DNA of 64,000 bases from Pseudoruegeria sp. HB172150 (GCF_013184805.1 NZ_JAATNG010000001.1:930001-994000); one strand, 5' to 3'; shown: positions 1-10,067, numbered from the stretch's first letter. Translations and numbers: made by a program. Notes: a model not told the origin generated them from the sequence alone.

Positions 1-1
1 G

Positions 2-1333
2 GACATTGCCGTGCGCTACGCCGCCGCGTTGGTCTTTGTCGGCATCTTCTGGGGTGTGATCTTTCTCTCCGACGCGCTGTTCAAACTGGTCGGGCTGGAG
101 ATCATCGAGGACCTGCTCGAAATCGACGCCGTGCCGGCTGTCCTGACCGGCGCGATAATCGGCCTTGCGCTTGCCGTGGTGGCGGAGCTTGCCGATTACA
201 TCTCGCCCTTCCTGATCCTGCGCCTGCTGCGCCTGCTCCTTCCGGTGGTCGTCGTCGTTGCCGGCGTCTTCCTGATCGCGATCCCGTTCCGGGGGCTTTC
301 CGATGTGTTCGGTGGCCTGTCCGCGGCGGCCGTCCTGTTGTCGATGGCCGTGGGCATCGCGACGCTGATCACCTCGGCCATCGAGCGCAATGACGAGGAA
401 GCTGCCGATTCCCGCATCCTCCTGGTATCTGCACAGCTGCTCGCCGTGGTCATCCCGATCCTGTCCGCCCTTGCTCTCTACGCGGTCTGGATCCGTGTCG
501 CCGACTACGGCTGGAGCCCGGACCGAATCGCCGCCACATGCGCCGGCATCGTCGGGCTCGGTTATGGCCTGCTTTACGCGGTCTCCGTGATACGCCGCCG
601 CGACTGGATGGAACGGATCCGGCAGGCGAACATCGTCATGGCACTGATAACCATCGCGCTGGCGGCCTTGTGGCTGACGCCCATCCTGAACGCTGAACGC
701 ATTTCGGCCCGCAACCAGATGGCGCGGTTCGATGCGGGTAAGGTCGCGGCAGAGGATCTCGACCTGTGGTTCCTAGGCCGCGAAATCGGTGTCGCGGGCG
801 AGGCGGCCATTGCGGAGCTTGCCGCGATAGAGCACCCGGAGGCCGATGTGATCGCGGAACGGCTGGCGCTGCTGGAGGCAGCCGACAGCCGCTATGCCTT
901 CGAGCGCACAGATACCGGCCCCACACAGGACAGCTTGCGCGAGGAAATACTCGTGACTGCGCCGGTCGTGCCCGAAGGGGGTAGGCTGCCCGACGGCCTG
1001 CTGGACAGGGCAGCGCCCTACGACCTGCAGCAATGGGCCGAAGCCTGCCGCGAGAAAACGCCTGCCGGAAATCCCGCCTGCCTGTTCCTCGCCGCCGATC
1101 TGGACCTCGAGAGCCCGGGCGATGAGACGCTGTTGGTCTGGAAAAATGGCCCTTATGTCTACGTCACGGCGCTGAAGGACGGGACACGCCAGTCACCGGC
1201 CTTCCTGCGTGGTGGCGCGGTAAGCCTGCAGCCGCAGGTGATCGACGACATCCTCGCCGGAAACTACAGCGTCGGTGTGCCGAGCGTCCGCTCGCTCGAT
1301 CTTGGAAAGGTGGAAATTTTCATCATACCCTGA
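2..1333 (+). CDS. DUF4153 family membrane protein (5' end outside window)
   Basis: The reading frame is open to the left edge, so the gene almost certainly begins upstream; the GTG at 11 is probably internal. The visible part has about six hydrophobic segments in the first 230 residues (for example AAALVFVGIFWGVIFL, then two long Val/Leu-rich stretches), followed by a soluble C-terminal half of about 210 residues. The mix of multiple membrane spans, an RRRDW-type cytoplasmic loop and a long soluble tail matches DUF4153 proteins, which have no established biochemical role. The gene ends with TGA at 1331-1333, about 60 bp before the H-NOX-like gene on the same strand. Family assignment is from recognition of the protein; function is unknown. 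Confidence 0.7.
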   Translation, partial: DIAVRYAAALVFVGIFWGVIFLSDALFKLVGLEIIEDLLEIDAVPAVLTGAIIGLALAVVAELADYISPFLILRLLRLLLPVVVVVAGVFLIAIPFRGLSDVFGGLSAAAVLLSMAVGIATLITSAIERNDEEAADSRILLVSAQLLAVVIPILSALALYAVWIRVADYGWSPDRIAATCAGIVGLGYGLLYAVSVIRRRDWMERIRQANIVMALITIALAALWLTPILNAERISARNQMARFDAGKVAAEDLDLWFLGREIGVAGEAAIAELAAIEHPEADVIAERLALLEAADSRYAFERTDTGPTQDSLREEILVTAPVVPEGGRLPDGLLDRAAPYDLQQWAEACREKTPAGNPACLFLAADLDLESPGDETLLVWKNGPYVYVTALKDGTRQSPAFLRGGAVSLQPQVIDDILAGNYSVGVPSVRSLDLGKVEIFIIP

Positions 1334-1394
1334 CGAATTGGGGCTTTGTTAACGAGCCGCGCCTAGGCTGCCGCAAACAGACGAGGCGCGAATC

Positions 1395-1982
1395 GTGCAC
1401 GGGATGATCAATCGATCCGTTCAGTGCTTTTTGACGGACACCTACGGGCGAGAGAAATGGGATGCGATTGCAGCCTCCGCCGGGCTCGACTTTGCCGGGT
1501 TCGAGCCGATGCTGGAATACGATCCCATTTTGACGGAGGCGGTTCTGCAGGCGGCGGCACAGGTCCTCGGCAAGCCGCGCCAGATGATACTGGAGGACAT
1601 CGGTACTTACCTCGTCAGCCATGAAAACATGCAGATGATCCGACGTCTCCTGCGTTTCGGCGGCGCGAACTTTGTTGCATTTCTTTACTCGCTTGACGAA
1701 CTGCCGGACCGGGCCCGCCTTGCATTGCCCGACCTCGATCTGCCCGCACTGGAACTGGAGGAAACAGACACAGCCAGTTTCACGTTGCGGGTGCGGAATG
1801 GTCCGGACGGCTTTGCCTATGTCCTGATGGGTGTCCTGCGGGCACTCGCGGACGATTACGGGGCGCTGGTGTTGCTGGAGTTCGACGAGCGGCGCGGGGA
1901 TACGGAGACGATATCGATCCAGCTTGCTGAAACCGCGTTTTCCGAAGGCCGCCGGTTCGACCTGCGCCGGCGCACGGGATGA
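1395..1982 (+). CDS. H-NOX-like (haem NO-binding fold) sensor, apparently without haem ligands
   Basis: A 195-residue single-domain protein beginning at GTG (MHGMINRSVQCFLTDTYG), the usual H-NOX opening and length. H-NOX proteins bind NO or O2 through a haem and signal to a partner enzyme; here the partner is the overlapping diguanylate cyclase. By eye, the family segment LDE(I/L)H holding the proximal haem histidine reads LDELP at residues 100-104, and the YxSxR motif that grips the haem propionates is not recognisable around 131-138. The fold is therefore recognisable but canonical haem ligation looks lost. Its last four bases overlap the next gene (ATGA at 1979-1982), implying translational coupling and a shared task. 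It could bind another ligand, use a different haem ligand, or act only as a protein partner. Confidence 0.8.
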   Translation: MHGMINRSVQCFLTDTYGREKWDAIAASAGLDFAGFEPMLEYDPILTEAVLQAAAQVLGKPRQMILEDIGTYLVSHENMQMIRRLLRFGGANFVAFLYSLDELPDRARLALPDLDLPALELEETDTASFTLRVRNGPDGFAYVLMGVLRALADDYGALVLLEFDERRGDTETISIQLAETAFSEGRRFDLRRRTG

Positions 1983-3004
1983 CGGCTTTCCCAAAGCTGG
2001 ACGACGCACCGGCGGCAGAGCTGGATGTGGAGGCGCTGGACGCCGTGATGCCGCTTGCGGTGATCATCGATGCGGCAGGCCATATCATTCATGCCGGACC
2101 GACGCTTCGGAAGCTCCGCGAAGGGGTGGACCTCCGCGGCTGCGGCTTCTTCCATCTGTTCGCACTTCGCCGGCCGCGCAGCATCACAGATTTCACCGAT
2201 CTCGCCACGCGGGGCGGAGGCGCTCTGCAACTTCAGTTCCTTGACCCGCCGGCGACCGCGTTCAAAGGCCTTGCCGTGCCGTTGCGCGACGGCGCCGGTC
2301 TGCTGATCAACCTGTCCTTCGGCATTGGCGCGGTGGAGGCTCTGGGTGTCTATGACCTGACCAGCGCCGATTTCCCGCCCACCGATCTGACGGTCGAGAT
2401 GCTGTACCTGGTGGAGGCGAACGCTGCGGTTCAAGGTGAATTGAGGGGGCACAACCGGCGGCTTCAGGGCGCCAGGGTCGTAGCGGAGGAGCAGGCACAT
2501 ACCGACATGCTGACCGGCCTGCGCAACAGGCGCGAGATGGATATGGTGCTGGAGCGATACACCAGGAGTCGGGACAGGTTTAGCCTGATGCATGTGGATC
2601 TGGACTTTTTCAAACAGGTGAACGACGCGCATGGCCATGCGGCGGGGGATCATGTTTTGCAGGAGGTTGCCGCCATTCTGGTCGAGGAGACGCGCGAGTC
2701 CGACACGGTTGTCCGGGCCGGGGGCGACGAGTTTGTGCTGATCTTCTATCGCCTGACCGACCGGGACCGGCTTGCCCGGATCGCGACGCGGCTGCTCAGG
2801 CGGCTGGAACAGCCCATTGCCTTCGGCGAGCGGATATGCCGGATCTCCGGCAGTATCGGTATTGCGGTGTCCCAAGATTATGAGAGTCCCGACGCAGAAC
2901 AGATGCTGCGCGACGCCGACATGGCGCTCTACGTTTCCAAGAATGCCGGGCGGGCCCGCTACTGTTTCGCGGGGGGCGAGGCACTGAGCGCGATGGCCGG
3001 CTAA
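1979..3004 (+). CDS. Diguanylate cyclase with HNOBA-like sensor domain
   Basis: A 341-residue protein making cyclic di-GMP from GTP. Residues about 15-120 form a PAS/HNOBA-like domain, followed near 132-170 by a linker (FPPTDLTVEMLYLVEANAA) typical of H-NOX-associated cyclases and probably helical/coiled coil. The GGDEF domain runs from about 170 to 335 with the intact catalytic signature RAGGDEF at 246-252 and an RxxD product-inhibition site (RESD, 239-242) exactly five residues before GGDEF. No membrane segment is seen, so it should be cytoplasmic. The overlapping upstream H-NOX-like gene predicts control by that sensor. It converges on the next gene with only 3 bp between the two stop codons. 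Confidence 0.92.
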   Translation: MTAFPKLDDAPAAELDVEALDAVMPLAVIIDAAGHIIHAGPTLRKLREGVDLRGCGFFHLFALRRPRSITDFTDLATRGGGALQLQFLDPPATAFKGLAVPLRDGAGLLINLSFGIGAVEALGVYDLTSADFPPTDLTVEMLYLVEANAAVQGELRGHNRRLQGARVVAEEQAHTDMLTGLRNRREMDMVLERYTRSRDRFSLMHVDLDFFKQVNDAHGHAAGDHVLQEVAAILVEETRESDTVVRAGGDEFVLIFYRLTDRDRLARIATRLLRRLEQPIAFGERICRISGSIGIAVSQDYESPDAEQMLRDADMALYVSKNAGRARYCFAGGEALSAMAG

Positions 3005-3007
3005 GCG

Positions 3008-4483
3008 CTATCCGTCCAGATAGGCGCGCAGCACTGTTTCGGTCCCATCCCGCCACAGGGCTTTCAGGGCTGCGGTAAATGACTCGCGGAACGCCGGGTC
3101 GCGGGCCGTGGACCCGTAAATGTCGCCCATCTCCAGCCAGGCGTCGGGTTCATCCTTGGCACGCTTTGCCTGCGCCGTAAGCCGGTCCCAGCTCGGATCG
3201 TTCGGCGCGATTTCGGCGCCGTTCTCGTCGGTTCCGTAGCAGTACCGGCACCAAAGCGCACTTTCGAGCGCGAGCCCCGGCACCGGCTTCCCGGCCTTCA
3301 GGTTGTCGGCGATGGACGGCACGATGAATTTCGGCTGCCGGTTCGACCCGTCGAGGCAGAGTCGGCGGATGGTGTCCTCCACCCGCGGGTTCGAGAACCG
3401 GTCGCGGATCAGCTCGAAGTATTCGGTCAGCGAGGTATCAGGCACAGGCGGCACGATCGGGATGATCTCTTCGGTTTCCACCTTGGCAAGAAAGCGCGAG
3501 ACGAGGTCGTTCTGCATCGCCTCATGTGCATATTCGATCCCCATCAACCCGCCGGAATAGGCGATTATCGCGTGGCCGCCGTTCAGGATGCGGATCTTCA
3601 TGTGCTCGTAGGGTGTGACATCCGGCACGAACTGCACGCCGACCTCTTCGAAAGGTGGTCGTCCGGCCGTGAACCTGTCTTCCAGCACCCATTGCCGGAA
3701 CGGTTCGCAGAACACAGGCCGCGCGTCCTGCAGGTCGAACTCCTGCGCCAGATAGGCCTGCCGCGCCGGGGTCGTCGCGGGCGTAATCCGGTCGACCATC
3801 CCGTTCGGAAAGGCGACATTCTCCGCGATCCATCCCGCCAGCTCCGCGTCCTGCGGTTCGGCGATCCCCATCACCGCCGCCCGGCAGACATCGCCATTAT
3901 GGGGAACGTTGTCGCAGGACATGACCGTGAATGGCGCAACGCCCGCCGCGCGCCGCGCCCGCAGCCCGGCCACGATCACCCCGAACACGGTCTGCGGTGC
4001 ACCCTGATTGGCGATATCCGCCTGAATCGCCGGGTGCGACGGGTCGAAGGTCCCGGTCTCTGCCGACACGTAGTAGCCGCCTTCGGTTACGGTCAGAGAG
4101 ACGATGCGGATTGCCGGATCCTCCATCGCGGCACGAAGCGGGGCGTGACCGTCCTCGACGGCAAGGAAATCCACCATCGCTCCTACGATGCGCACGTTGT
4201 CGCCGGCTGCATCCTGTTCCACCACGGTGAACAGGTTGTCCTGCGCTGCAAGGTCCTCCCGCATGGCTGCGTCGCCGGACATCACACCGGCGCCGACCAG
4301 CGCCCAGTCCTGCGCGAGCCCGCGGTTCAGCAGGTCGTCGAGATAGATCGCCTGATGTGCGCGGTGGAAATTTCCAAGCCCGATATGCAGGATACCGCGC
4401 CTCACCGCCGCCCGGTCATAGGACGGGGTGGCAATCGGCGCGGGCATTCTCTGAAGATTGGCTTGGTTCAGTTGCAGGGGCAT
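3008..4483 (-). CDS. mtlK: Mannitol 2-dehydrogenase family polyol oxidoreductase
   Basis: A 491-residue long-chain polyol dehydrogenase of the family containing mannitol 2-dehydrogenase (D-mannitol + NAD to D-fructose) and fructuronate/tagaturonate reductases. Near the N-terminus is the nucleotide-binding stretch GILHIGLGNFHRAHQA. The catalytic signature K-x4-N-x2-H is present as KIRILNGGH, preceded by DRITPATT, both conserved in the family. Length is right for MtlK-type enzymes. The ATG follows a good GAGGAGG site. It lies 232 bp downstream of a co-oriented Gfo/Idh oxidoreductase, and a cluster of TGAG repeats sits in that gap. Substrate among mannitol, arabitol, sorbitol or uronates cannot be decided from sequence; the symbol is the best match, not certain. 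Confidence 0.82.
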   Translation of the reverse strand: MPLQLNQANLQRMPAPIATPSYDRAAVRRGILHIGLGNFHRAHQAIYLDDLLNRGLAQDWALVGAGVMSGDAAMREDLAAQDNLFTVVEQDAAGDNVRIVGAMVDFLAVEDGHAPLRAAMEDPAIRIVSLTVTEGGYYVSAETGTFDPSHPAIQADIANQGAPQTVFGVIVAGLRARRAAGVAPFTVMSCDNVPHNGDVCRAAVMGIAEPQDAELAGWIAENVAFPNGMVDRITPATTPARQAYLAQEFDLQDARPVFCEPFRQWVLEDRFTAGRPPFEEVGVQFVPDVTPYEHMKIRILNGGHAIIAYSGGLMGIEYAHEAMQNDLVSRFLAKVETEEIIPIVPPVPDTSLTEYFELIRDRFSNPRVEDTIRRLCLDGSNRQPKFIVPSIADNLKAGKPVPGLALESALWCRYCYGTDENGAEIAPNDPSWDRLTAQAKRAKDEPDAWLEMGDIYGSTARDPAFRESFTAALKALWRDGTETVLRAYLDG

Positions 4484-4606
4484 TGACGCGCCTCCTCAAT
4501 GGTACGAATCCGGGCACAGGACAGAGGGGCCGGGCGCTGGCAAGCCGACAAAATGGCTTCCGCCGGGGCAAGCCGCGTCATTCTCCGGGATCCTCCCTGA
4601 TCCGGG

Positions 4607-4636
4607 TGAGCATTTACTCACCGAATGAGCATATGC
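4607..4636. promoter_or_regulatory. Inverted/direct TGAG repeats upstream of mtlK
   Basis: Between the Gfo/Idh gene and mtlK lies TGAGCATTTACTCA (4607-4620, TGAG-N6-CTCA inverted repeat), then a second TGAGCAT at 4626-4632 that overlaps the palindrome GCATATGC (4629-4636). The direct TGAGCAT copies are 19 bp apart. Such an arrangement fits an operator for a sugar-responsive repressor controlling mtlK, but no regulator gene is present nearby and the protein is unknown. Confidence 0.35.
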
Positions 4637-4715
4637 CCGCACGATCTTGCCGAAATGTCAAGCCAAACCGCCCCGGATCGCGCGAATTTGCGCCGCTTTG
4701 CCACGAAATCTGGGG

Positions 4716-5750
4716 CTAGAGATCCACTGGTCGCCCTTCCGCTGCGGACTGCTTTATTGCCGCGATCACGTGCATGTTCGCGACGCCGTCGGCGCAACTG
4801 ACCCGCGGTTTTTCCTCGCCACGGATCACCGCGCCGAAATGCGCCATCTGCAGCGGGAAGGGATCGGCAGGCGTGAAATCAAGCTTGCCGCGCTGCATCT
4901 CCACCGCCCAGTCCGGCGTGCCCGGATAGGTCCAGAAAGACGCGTCGGGCAGCGAAATCCCCGCCTTGGTTCCGGCATACAGGTGGGCGGAAATGTCATG
5001 CCGGGGCAGGCGCGGACTTTCGCCGGAGGACAGATCGTACGACCACGGCCCGCAACCCGCATCGGTCACCGTCAGCGTCGCAATTCCGCCCTGACGGAAA
5101 TTTAGAATCGCCGCGGCGATATCTTCCACCGGGTTGCCGCGGAACTCGTTCGAAACGCGCCCGGTCACCTGCGCCACCTCGCCGAAGAAAAAGCGCAGCA
5201 TGTCGATCTCATGGATCATGTTGATCAGCAGCGGCCCGCCCGTGCGCTCCGCGATGCGCCATTTCACGTCGAAATAGAAGGCTGGCTTGGCCATGGTCGC
5301 GATCACGTTCGCCGTCACCAGCCGGCCGAAGCTTCCGTCGTCGATAGCCGCGCGCACCGCGCGGATCATCGGGTTGTGCCGCCGGTGATGTCCCACCAGC
5401 AGCGGAACGCCGGTCTCCTCGACCGTTTTCAGCAGCCGCTCGCCCTCGTCGATGGAATTCGCCACCGGCTTTTCCACCAGCGCCGGGATGCCCGCGCGCA
5501 GCAACGCTTCGCCGATGGGCACATGCGTCTCGTTTGGAGTGGCGACAATAGCCCCGTCGGCCAGACCTGAAGCGATCAGTTCCTCCACATCGCGCAGATG
5601 CGGCACGCCGCGCGCCGCCGCCACCTCGGCCGCCGCGTCTGTGGGATCGACGATGGCGGACAGCGACATCCCTTCCACCTTTTCCAGGCTCGCCATGTGC
5701 GTGCCGCCGATAATGCCGGCGCCAATCACCGCAATCCGCAGTTCTGCCAT
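4716..5750 (-). CDS. Gfo/Idh/MocA family NAD(P)-dependent oxidoreductase
   Basis: A 344-residue soluble oxidoreductase. The N-terminal Rossmann fold has GAGIIGG at residues 10-16; the family's active-site EKP motif is present as ALVEKPVANS near residue 95, and the C-terminal half is the usual beta-sheet substrate domain. Members oxidise or reduce hydroxyls on sugars, inositols and related compounds. The ATG is preceded by GGGAGGA. It is co-oriented with mtlK downstream, so a role in sugar or polyol catabolism is plausible. Exact substrate cannot be assigned. Confidence 0.85.
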   Translation of the reverse strand: MAELRIAVIGAGIIGGTHMASLEKVEGMSLSAIVDPTDAAAEVAAARGVPHLRDVEELIASGLADGAIVATPNETHVPIGEALLRAGIPALVEKPVANSIDEGERLLKTVEETGVPLLVGHHRRHNPMIRAVRAAIDDGSFGRLVTANVIATMAKPAFYFDVKWRIAERTGGPLLINMIHEIDMLRFFFGEVAQVTGRVSNEFRGNPVEDIAAAILNFRQGGIATLTVTDAGCGPWSYDLSSGESPRLPRHDISAHLYAGTKAGISLPDASFWTYPGTPDWAVEMQRGKLDFTPADPFPLQMAHFGAVIRGEEKPRVSCADGVANMHVIAAIKQSAAEGRPVDL

Positions 5751-5815
5751 TCATTCCTCCCTCGATGACCCGCAGAGGCTAAGCACAGCTCGCAGGAAAC
5801 AGAAATATCCGCCCG

Positions 5816-5853
5816 CTTCTTCTGGTCGAAAATATCCCGGGGGCGCCGGAGGC
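5816..5853 (-). repeat. Intergenic repeat, single copy (CTTCTTCTGG...AATATCCC...CGCCGGAGGC)
   Basis: This 38-bp segment shares CTTCTTCTGG, AAAATATCCC and CGCCGGAGGC, in that order, with each arm of the inverted pair at 27785-27870. It lies between two co-oriented minus-strand genes, about 40 bp after the stop of the epimerase gene. Similar short palindromic elements are, from memory, common at gene ends in Rhodobacteraceae; a terminator or REP-like role is inferred. Confidence 0.6.
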
Positions 5854-5891
5854 GCGGGGGCAGAGCTCCCTCCGAAACCGGCCCAAGGCAC

Positions 5892-6905
5892 CTACTTCCC
5901 GTAATACTCCCGGAACCAGGCCACGAAACGGGCGATCCCCTCCCGAACATCGGTGTTCGGCCGGTATCCGGTCAGGTGCTGCAGCAGCGAGGCGTCGGCC
6001 CAGGTCGTCGGCACGTCGCCCGGCTGCATCTCCATGTAGTTCCGCTCGGCCTTCACACCCAGTTCCGCCTCGATGGCCTCGACGAAATCCAGAAGCCGCA
6101 CCTTGTCGGAATTGCCGATATTCACGATACGCCAGGGCGCTACCGGGGACAGGCTGTCGCCTTCGGTGATCTCATCAGGCGACGACACGCGCTCCGGCAC
6201 CGCGTCTATCAGCCCGCGGATGCCGCGCACTAGGTCCTCGACATAGGTGAAATCCCGGTACATCTCGCCGTGGTTGTAGATATCGACGGGCCGGCCTTCG
6301 AGGATCGCGTCGACGAACTTGAAGAGCGCCATGTCCGGCCGGCCCCAGGGTCCGTAGACGGTGAAGAAGCGGAACATCGTCGTGGGCAGCCCGTGAAGGT
6401 GAGCATAGGCATGCGCCATGCTCTCGTTCGCCTTCTTGGTGGCCGCGTAGATCGTCATCTGCAGGTCGGCCTTGTCGGTCTCGCGATACGGCATGTCTTC
6501 GTTCGCGCCGTAGACAGAGGAGGTGGACGCCATCAGCAGATGCCGTACCTCCAGCTTCCGTGCCGCCTCCATGACCGAGAATGTGCCGATCACATTGCTG
6601 TCAAGATAGGCGCGCGGCGCCTCCAGCGAATAACGTACACCGGCCTGCCCGGCGAGGTGGACGATCACGTCGGGTTGAAAGCTTTCGGCGACCTGCCAGA
6701 CCAGCGCCTCGTCCTCCAGCATGCCCTCGGTCGCGGCAAATCCGGGATTCTGCAGCAGGATCGCATGGCGCCGCCGCTTGAGTGCGACGTCATAGTAATC
6801 GGTCATCCCGTCGAACCCGTACACCTGCATGCCCTCGTCCAGCAGCAGCTTTGCAAGGTGAAAGCCGATAAATCCGGCGGTTCCGGTGATCAGGACACGG
6901 GTCAC
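5892..6905 (-). CDS. NAD-dependent epimerase, UDP-glucuronate 4-epimerase type
   Basis: A 337-residue extended short-chain dehydrogenase. It opens with a Rossmann NAD site ([19 protein letters not shown]), has the family phrase [11 protein letters not shown], a catalytic Ser/Tyr-x3-Lys pair (STSSVYG and YAATKKANE), and the typical [15 protein letters not shown] and [17 protein letters not shown] segments of UDP-glucuronate 4-epimerases, which interconvert UDP-glucuronate and UDP-galacturonate for surface polysaccharide. I place the start at the GTG at 6903-6905, preceded by GAGAGG, because this gives the normal family length and N-terminus; a longer open frame upstream lacks homologous sequence. 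It is divergent from the Mrp operon. Other UDP-sugar epimerase activities are possible. Confidence 0.88.
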   Translation of the reverse strand: MTRVLITGTAGFIGFHLAKLLLDEGMQVYGFDGMTDYYDVALKRRRHAILLQNPGFAATEGMLEDEALVWQVAESFQPDVIVHLAGQAGVRYSLEAPRAYLDSNVIGTFSVMEAARKLEVRHLLMASTSSVYGANEDMPYRETDKADLQMTIYAATKKANESMAHAYAHLHGLPTTMFRFFTVYGPWGRPDMALFKFVDAILEGRPVDIYNHGEMYRDFTYVEDLVRGIRGLIDAVPERVSSPDEITEGDSLSPVAPWRIVNIGNSDKVRLLDFVEAIEAELGVKAERNYMEMQPGDVPTTWADASLLQHLTGYRPNTDVREGIARFVAWFREYYGK

Positions 6906-7117
6906 GGCGCCTCTCTCGGGTTCGGTGCGACGCGGCCTTGTTAGCCCGCGCGCGCCGCGCCGGAAAGCCCAAGCGTTTTCATCAGTTGCGTGTGTGGGGT
7001 GCGGCCGCTTGCCCCTTGTCTCCCGCGGCCGCTCTGCGTAGTCATCCCCGGACAGGGACGACAGGCGGGGCGCGCGCAATCCTCGAAGGTCCGGGACGGA
7101 CCGGCGGCCGGAAACGG

Positions 7118-7146
7118 TTGACGGCACCGCTTGCGCGGGCACACTC
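7118..7146 (+). promoter_or_regulatory. Possible promoter of the mrp operon
   Basis: TTGACG at 7118-7123 resembles a sigma-70 -35 element, with a weak -10-like CACACT at 7140-7145 (16-bp spacing). It is the best candidate in the 290-bp divergent gap upstream of mrpA; the rest of that gap shows GC-rich sequence without a recognisable gene. Confidence 0.3.
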
Positions 7147-7153
7147 GCCTTGT

Positions 7154-7172
7154 ACCCCGGGGAAACCGGGGT
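7154..7172 (+). other. Stem-loop in the mrpA leader
   Basis: ACCCCGG (7154-7160) and CCGGGGT (7166-7172) form a perfect 7-bp stem with a GGAAA loop, ending 23 bp before the mrpA start and just upstream of its GAGGGAG ribosome-binding site. It could modulate translation or mRNA stability; no riboswitch class is recognised. Confidence 0.4.
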
Positions 7173-7195
7173 GTGTGGCGGAAGAGGGAGTGCGT

Positions 7196-10066
7196 ATGGA
7201 AGGCGCAGGCAGCTTGTTACCGATCATGGCGCTTGTGCCGTTTCTGGGTGCGCTTCTTCCCGGCCTTTTCATCCGCGCGGGGCGGAATGCCTGTGCCACC
7301 ATCACCATGGCCACGACGATCCTCGCCATCGTGATGCTGCTTGTCATGGCTCCCGCAGTGATGCGCGGCGAGGTGCTTGAGGCACGGATCGACTGGCTGC
7401 CGCAGCTTGGCCTGACCGCAGGCTTTTTCCTCGACGGGCTCGGTCTGCTCTTTGCGGGGATGATCCTGGGCGTCGGGCTGCTGATCATTCTCTACGCCCG
7501 CTTCTACCTCAGCCCCAAGGACCCGATGGGGCAGTTCTACACCTATCTGCTGCTGTTCCAGGGTGCGATGCTGGGTATCGTGGTTTCGGATAACATCCTG
7601 CTTTTGCTGATCTTCTGGGAGCTTACGAGCCTCTCGTCCTTCCTGCTCATCGGCTACTGGAAGCACCTGCCCGAGGGCCGCCAGGGCGCCCGCATGGCGC
7701 TTACGGTGACCGGCGCCGGGGGGCTTGCGATGATCGGCGGCATGCTGATCCTAGGCAACATCGCCGGCAGCTATCACCTGACCGACATCCTCGAGCATGG
7801 CGAAGAAATCCGCGCTTCCGAATGGTACCTGCCGGCGCTGATCCTGATCCTCGCCGGCGCGTTCACCAAATCGGCACAGTTCCCGTTCCACTTCTGGCTT
7901 CCGCACGCGATGGCCGCGCCGACGCCCGTTTCCGCCTACCTGCACAGCGCCACGATGGTGAAGGCCGGCGTGTTCCTGATGGCCCGGATGTGGCCGGTCC
8001 TCGCCGGAACGAACGAGTGGTTTTACATCGTCGCTACAGTCGGCCTGATCACCATGATCCTCGGCGCGCTGATTGCGCTGTTCAAGGACGACCTGAAGGC
8101 GCTGCTCGCCTTCTCCACGGTCAGTCACCTCGGGCTGCTGACAATGCTGCTGGGCTTCGGGACAGAAGCCGCCGTCATCGCCGCGATTTTCCACATCATC
8201 AACCACCTGACCTTCAAGGCCGCGCTCTTCATGAGCGCCGGGATCGTCGATCACGAGGCGCATACCCGAGATATCAAGCGGCTCGGCGGGCTGGCGCGGC
8301 TGATGCCGATCACGGCGACCATCGCAACGATCGCCGGTTTCTCGATGGCAGGGTTCCCGCTGTTCAACGGTTTCCTGTCAAAGGAGATGATGCTGGAGGA
8401 AGCATCGCACACCGAGTGGTGGCACAGCCATTACTTCGTACCGGTCCTCGCCACGCTGGGCGCGCTGCTGTCGGTCGCCTATTCGCTGCGTTTCATCTTC
8501 CACACTTTCGGTGGGCCGGTTCGCAAGGACTACCCCCACAAGCCGCACGATCCTCCGTTCGGCATGTATGCCGCACCCGGGCTGCTGGCGGTGCTGGTTG
8601 TCCTGATCGGGGTCATGCCGTGGCTTGTGGAACCGCTGGTCGAGGTTGCATCGAGCGCGACCGCCGGCGCGCACCTGCATCCGCATCTGAAGATCTGGCA
8701 CGGCATCACGCCGGCACTCTACATGTCCGGCATCGCCATCCTCGGCGGTATCGTCCTGATGCTGCTGCACCGCCCGCTGGATGCGATCTGGCTGCGCACG
8801 CCGCGACCGGAGGCGAAGGCGATCTTCGACGCGCTGATCCGCGCCTGCGCCGATGGCTGCCGCTGGATCACCACCTTCACCCATAACGGCGCGATCAGCC
8901 GGTACCTGGCGATCTTCGTCGTCACTTCGGTGATCATGGGTGTTATCGCCTGGATGGGTGGCGGCACGATGCCCGCGACCCGCCCGATCCAGCCCATTCC
9001 CGCGATTGTCGCCGTCGGCTGGGTGCTGCTGCTTGTCGCCACCATATCGGTCGCCACCATGCACCGCCGCCGGTTCCGGGCGCTGGTCCTGATCGGGGTC
9101 ATCGGGCTGATGATCTCGGCGGGTTTCGTGTTTCTCTCCGCGCCCGATCTGGCCCTCACGCAGATCTCGGTCGAAACGGTCACCATAATGCTGTTGTTGC
9201 TGGCGCTGCATTTTCTTCCGAAATCCACGCCGAACGAAAGCAGCCGGGGCTTGAAATCCGGCCACACCGTGATCGCGCTGGCGGCAGGCGTGGGGGTTGC
9301 GGCGCTGTCCTTTGCCTTCCTTACCCGCGACTTCAGCTCGATCTCCGAATATCACCTCGCCAATTCCTACAAGGGCGGCGGCGGGCATAACGTCGTCAAC
9401 GTGATCCTCGTGGACTTCCGTGGTTACGATACTTACGGCGAGATCATCGTGCTCGGCATCGCCGGCCTCATCATCTTCGCGCTGATGGAGGCACTGCTGA
9501 ACGGACCCGCCGCAGCTCGGCTGCGGAATTGGGATTTCTCGCAGGACCGGTCGCGGGATCGCCACCCGCTGATGATGGTGGTCGCGACCCGGGTGATGAT
9601 GCCCATCGCCTGCGTCGTGGGTATCTTCATCTTTCTGCGCGGCCATAACATGCCCGGTGGCGGCTTCGTCGCGGGGCTGGTGATCTCAATCGCGCTGCTT
9701 ATGCAGTACATGGCGTCGGGTTTTGCCTGGACGATGAGCCGGCAGAAAATCGAGTATCACTCGATGATCGGCTGGGGCGTCATTGTCGCGGGGCTGACCG
9801 GGGTAGGGGCCTGGTTCGCCGGCAAGCCATTCCTGACCAGCGCCTATGGCTACATCCACATACCGCCCATCGAGGAATTCGAATGGGCCACCGCCGCGCT
9901 CTTCGATCTCGGCGTGTTCCTGACCGTGCTGGGCGCCGTCATGTTGATGCTGTTCTCGCTGTCGCGCATCGCGCGCTACGCCGGCGAGACCGTGAACATA
10001 ACGGCGATGGACTACGACCCCTCGCATCCCGAATACACCGAATCCGACGCCGAGGAGGTGCACTGA
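7196..10066 (+). CDS. mrpA: Mrp/Pha monovalent cation/H+ antiporter, fused A-B subunit
   Basis: A 956-residue polytopic membrane protein, the largest subunit of the Mrp (Pha) antiporter that exchanges Na+ or K+ for protons. The first ~500 residues are the proton-channel domain homologous to complex I NuoL/ND5, with [19 protein letters not shown] and the [30 protein letters not shown]-type region conserved. The C-terminal ~200 residues (from about [17 protein letters not shown]) are MrpB, so the two subunits are fused as in other alphaproteobacteria. The ATG at 7196 lies six bases after GAGGGAG; a GTG at 7190 is in frame but sits on the ribosome-binding site. It begins a six-gene operon with spacing of -4 to +11 bp. 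Confidence 0.95.
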   Translation: MEGAGSLLPIMALVPFLGALLPGLFIRAGRNACATITMATTILAIVMLLVMAPAVMRGEVLEARIDWLPQLGLTAGFFLDGLGLLFAGMILGVGLLIILYARFYLSPKDPMGQFYTYLLLFQGAMLGIVVSDNILLLLIFWELTSLSSFLLIGYWKHLPEGRQGARMALTVTGAGGLAMIGGMLILGNIAGSYHLTDILEHGEEIRASEWYLPALILILAGAFTKSAQFPFHFWLPHAMAAPTPVSAYLHSATMVKAGVFLMARMWPVLAGTNEWFYIVATVGLITMILGALIALFKDDLKALLAFSTVSHLGLLTMLLGFGTEAAVIAAIFHIINHLTFKAALFMSAGIVDHEAHTRDIKRLGGLARLMPITATIATIAGFSMAGFPLFNGFLSKEMMLEEASHTEWWHSHYFVPVLATLGALLSVAYSLRFIFHTFGGPVRKDYPHKPHDPPFGMYAAPGLLAVLVVLIGVMPWLVEPLVEVASSATAGAHLHPHLKIWHGITPALYMSGIAILGGIVLMLLHRPLDAIWLRTPRPEAKAIFDALIRACADGCRWITTFTHNGAISRYLAIFVVTSVIMGVIAWMGGGTMPATRPIQPIPAIVAVGWVLLLVATISVATMHRRRFRALVLIGVIGLMISAGFVFLSAPDLALTQISVETVTIMLLLLALHFLPKSTPNESSRGLKSGHTVIALAAGVGVAALSFAFLTRDFSSISEYHLANSYKGGGGHNVVNVILVDFRGYDTYGEIIVLGIAGLIIFALMEALLNGPAAARLRNWDFSQDRSRDRHPLMMVVATRVMMPIACVVGIFIFLRGHNMPGGGFVAGLVISIALLMQYMASGFAWTMSRQKIEYHSMIGWGVIVAGLTGVGAWFAGKPFLTSAYGYIHIPPIEEFEWATAALFDLGVFLTVLGAVMLMLFSLSRIARYAGETVNITAMDYDPSHPEYTESDAEEVH

Positions 10067-10067
10067 G

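Noticed and set aside
6906-7142. Open frame extending the epimerase N-terminus by 79 codons.
   Set aside because: The extension has no Rossmann-type or signal sequence and the GTG at 6905 has a GAGAGG site and gives the usual 337-residue length.
8378-9646. Long antisense open frame inside mrpA on the minus strand.
   Set aside because: High-GC coding DNA often leaves long antisense frames; the product is Asp/Arg/His/Gln-rich with no domain, while the plus strand encodes a well-conserved protein.
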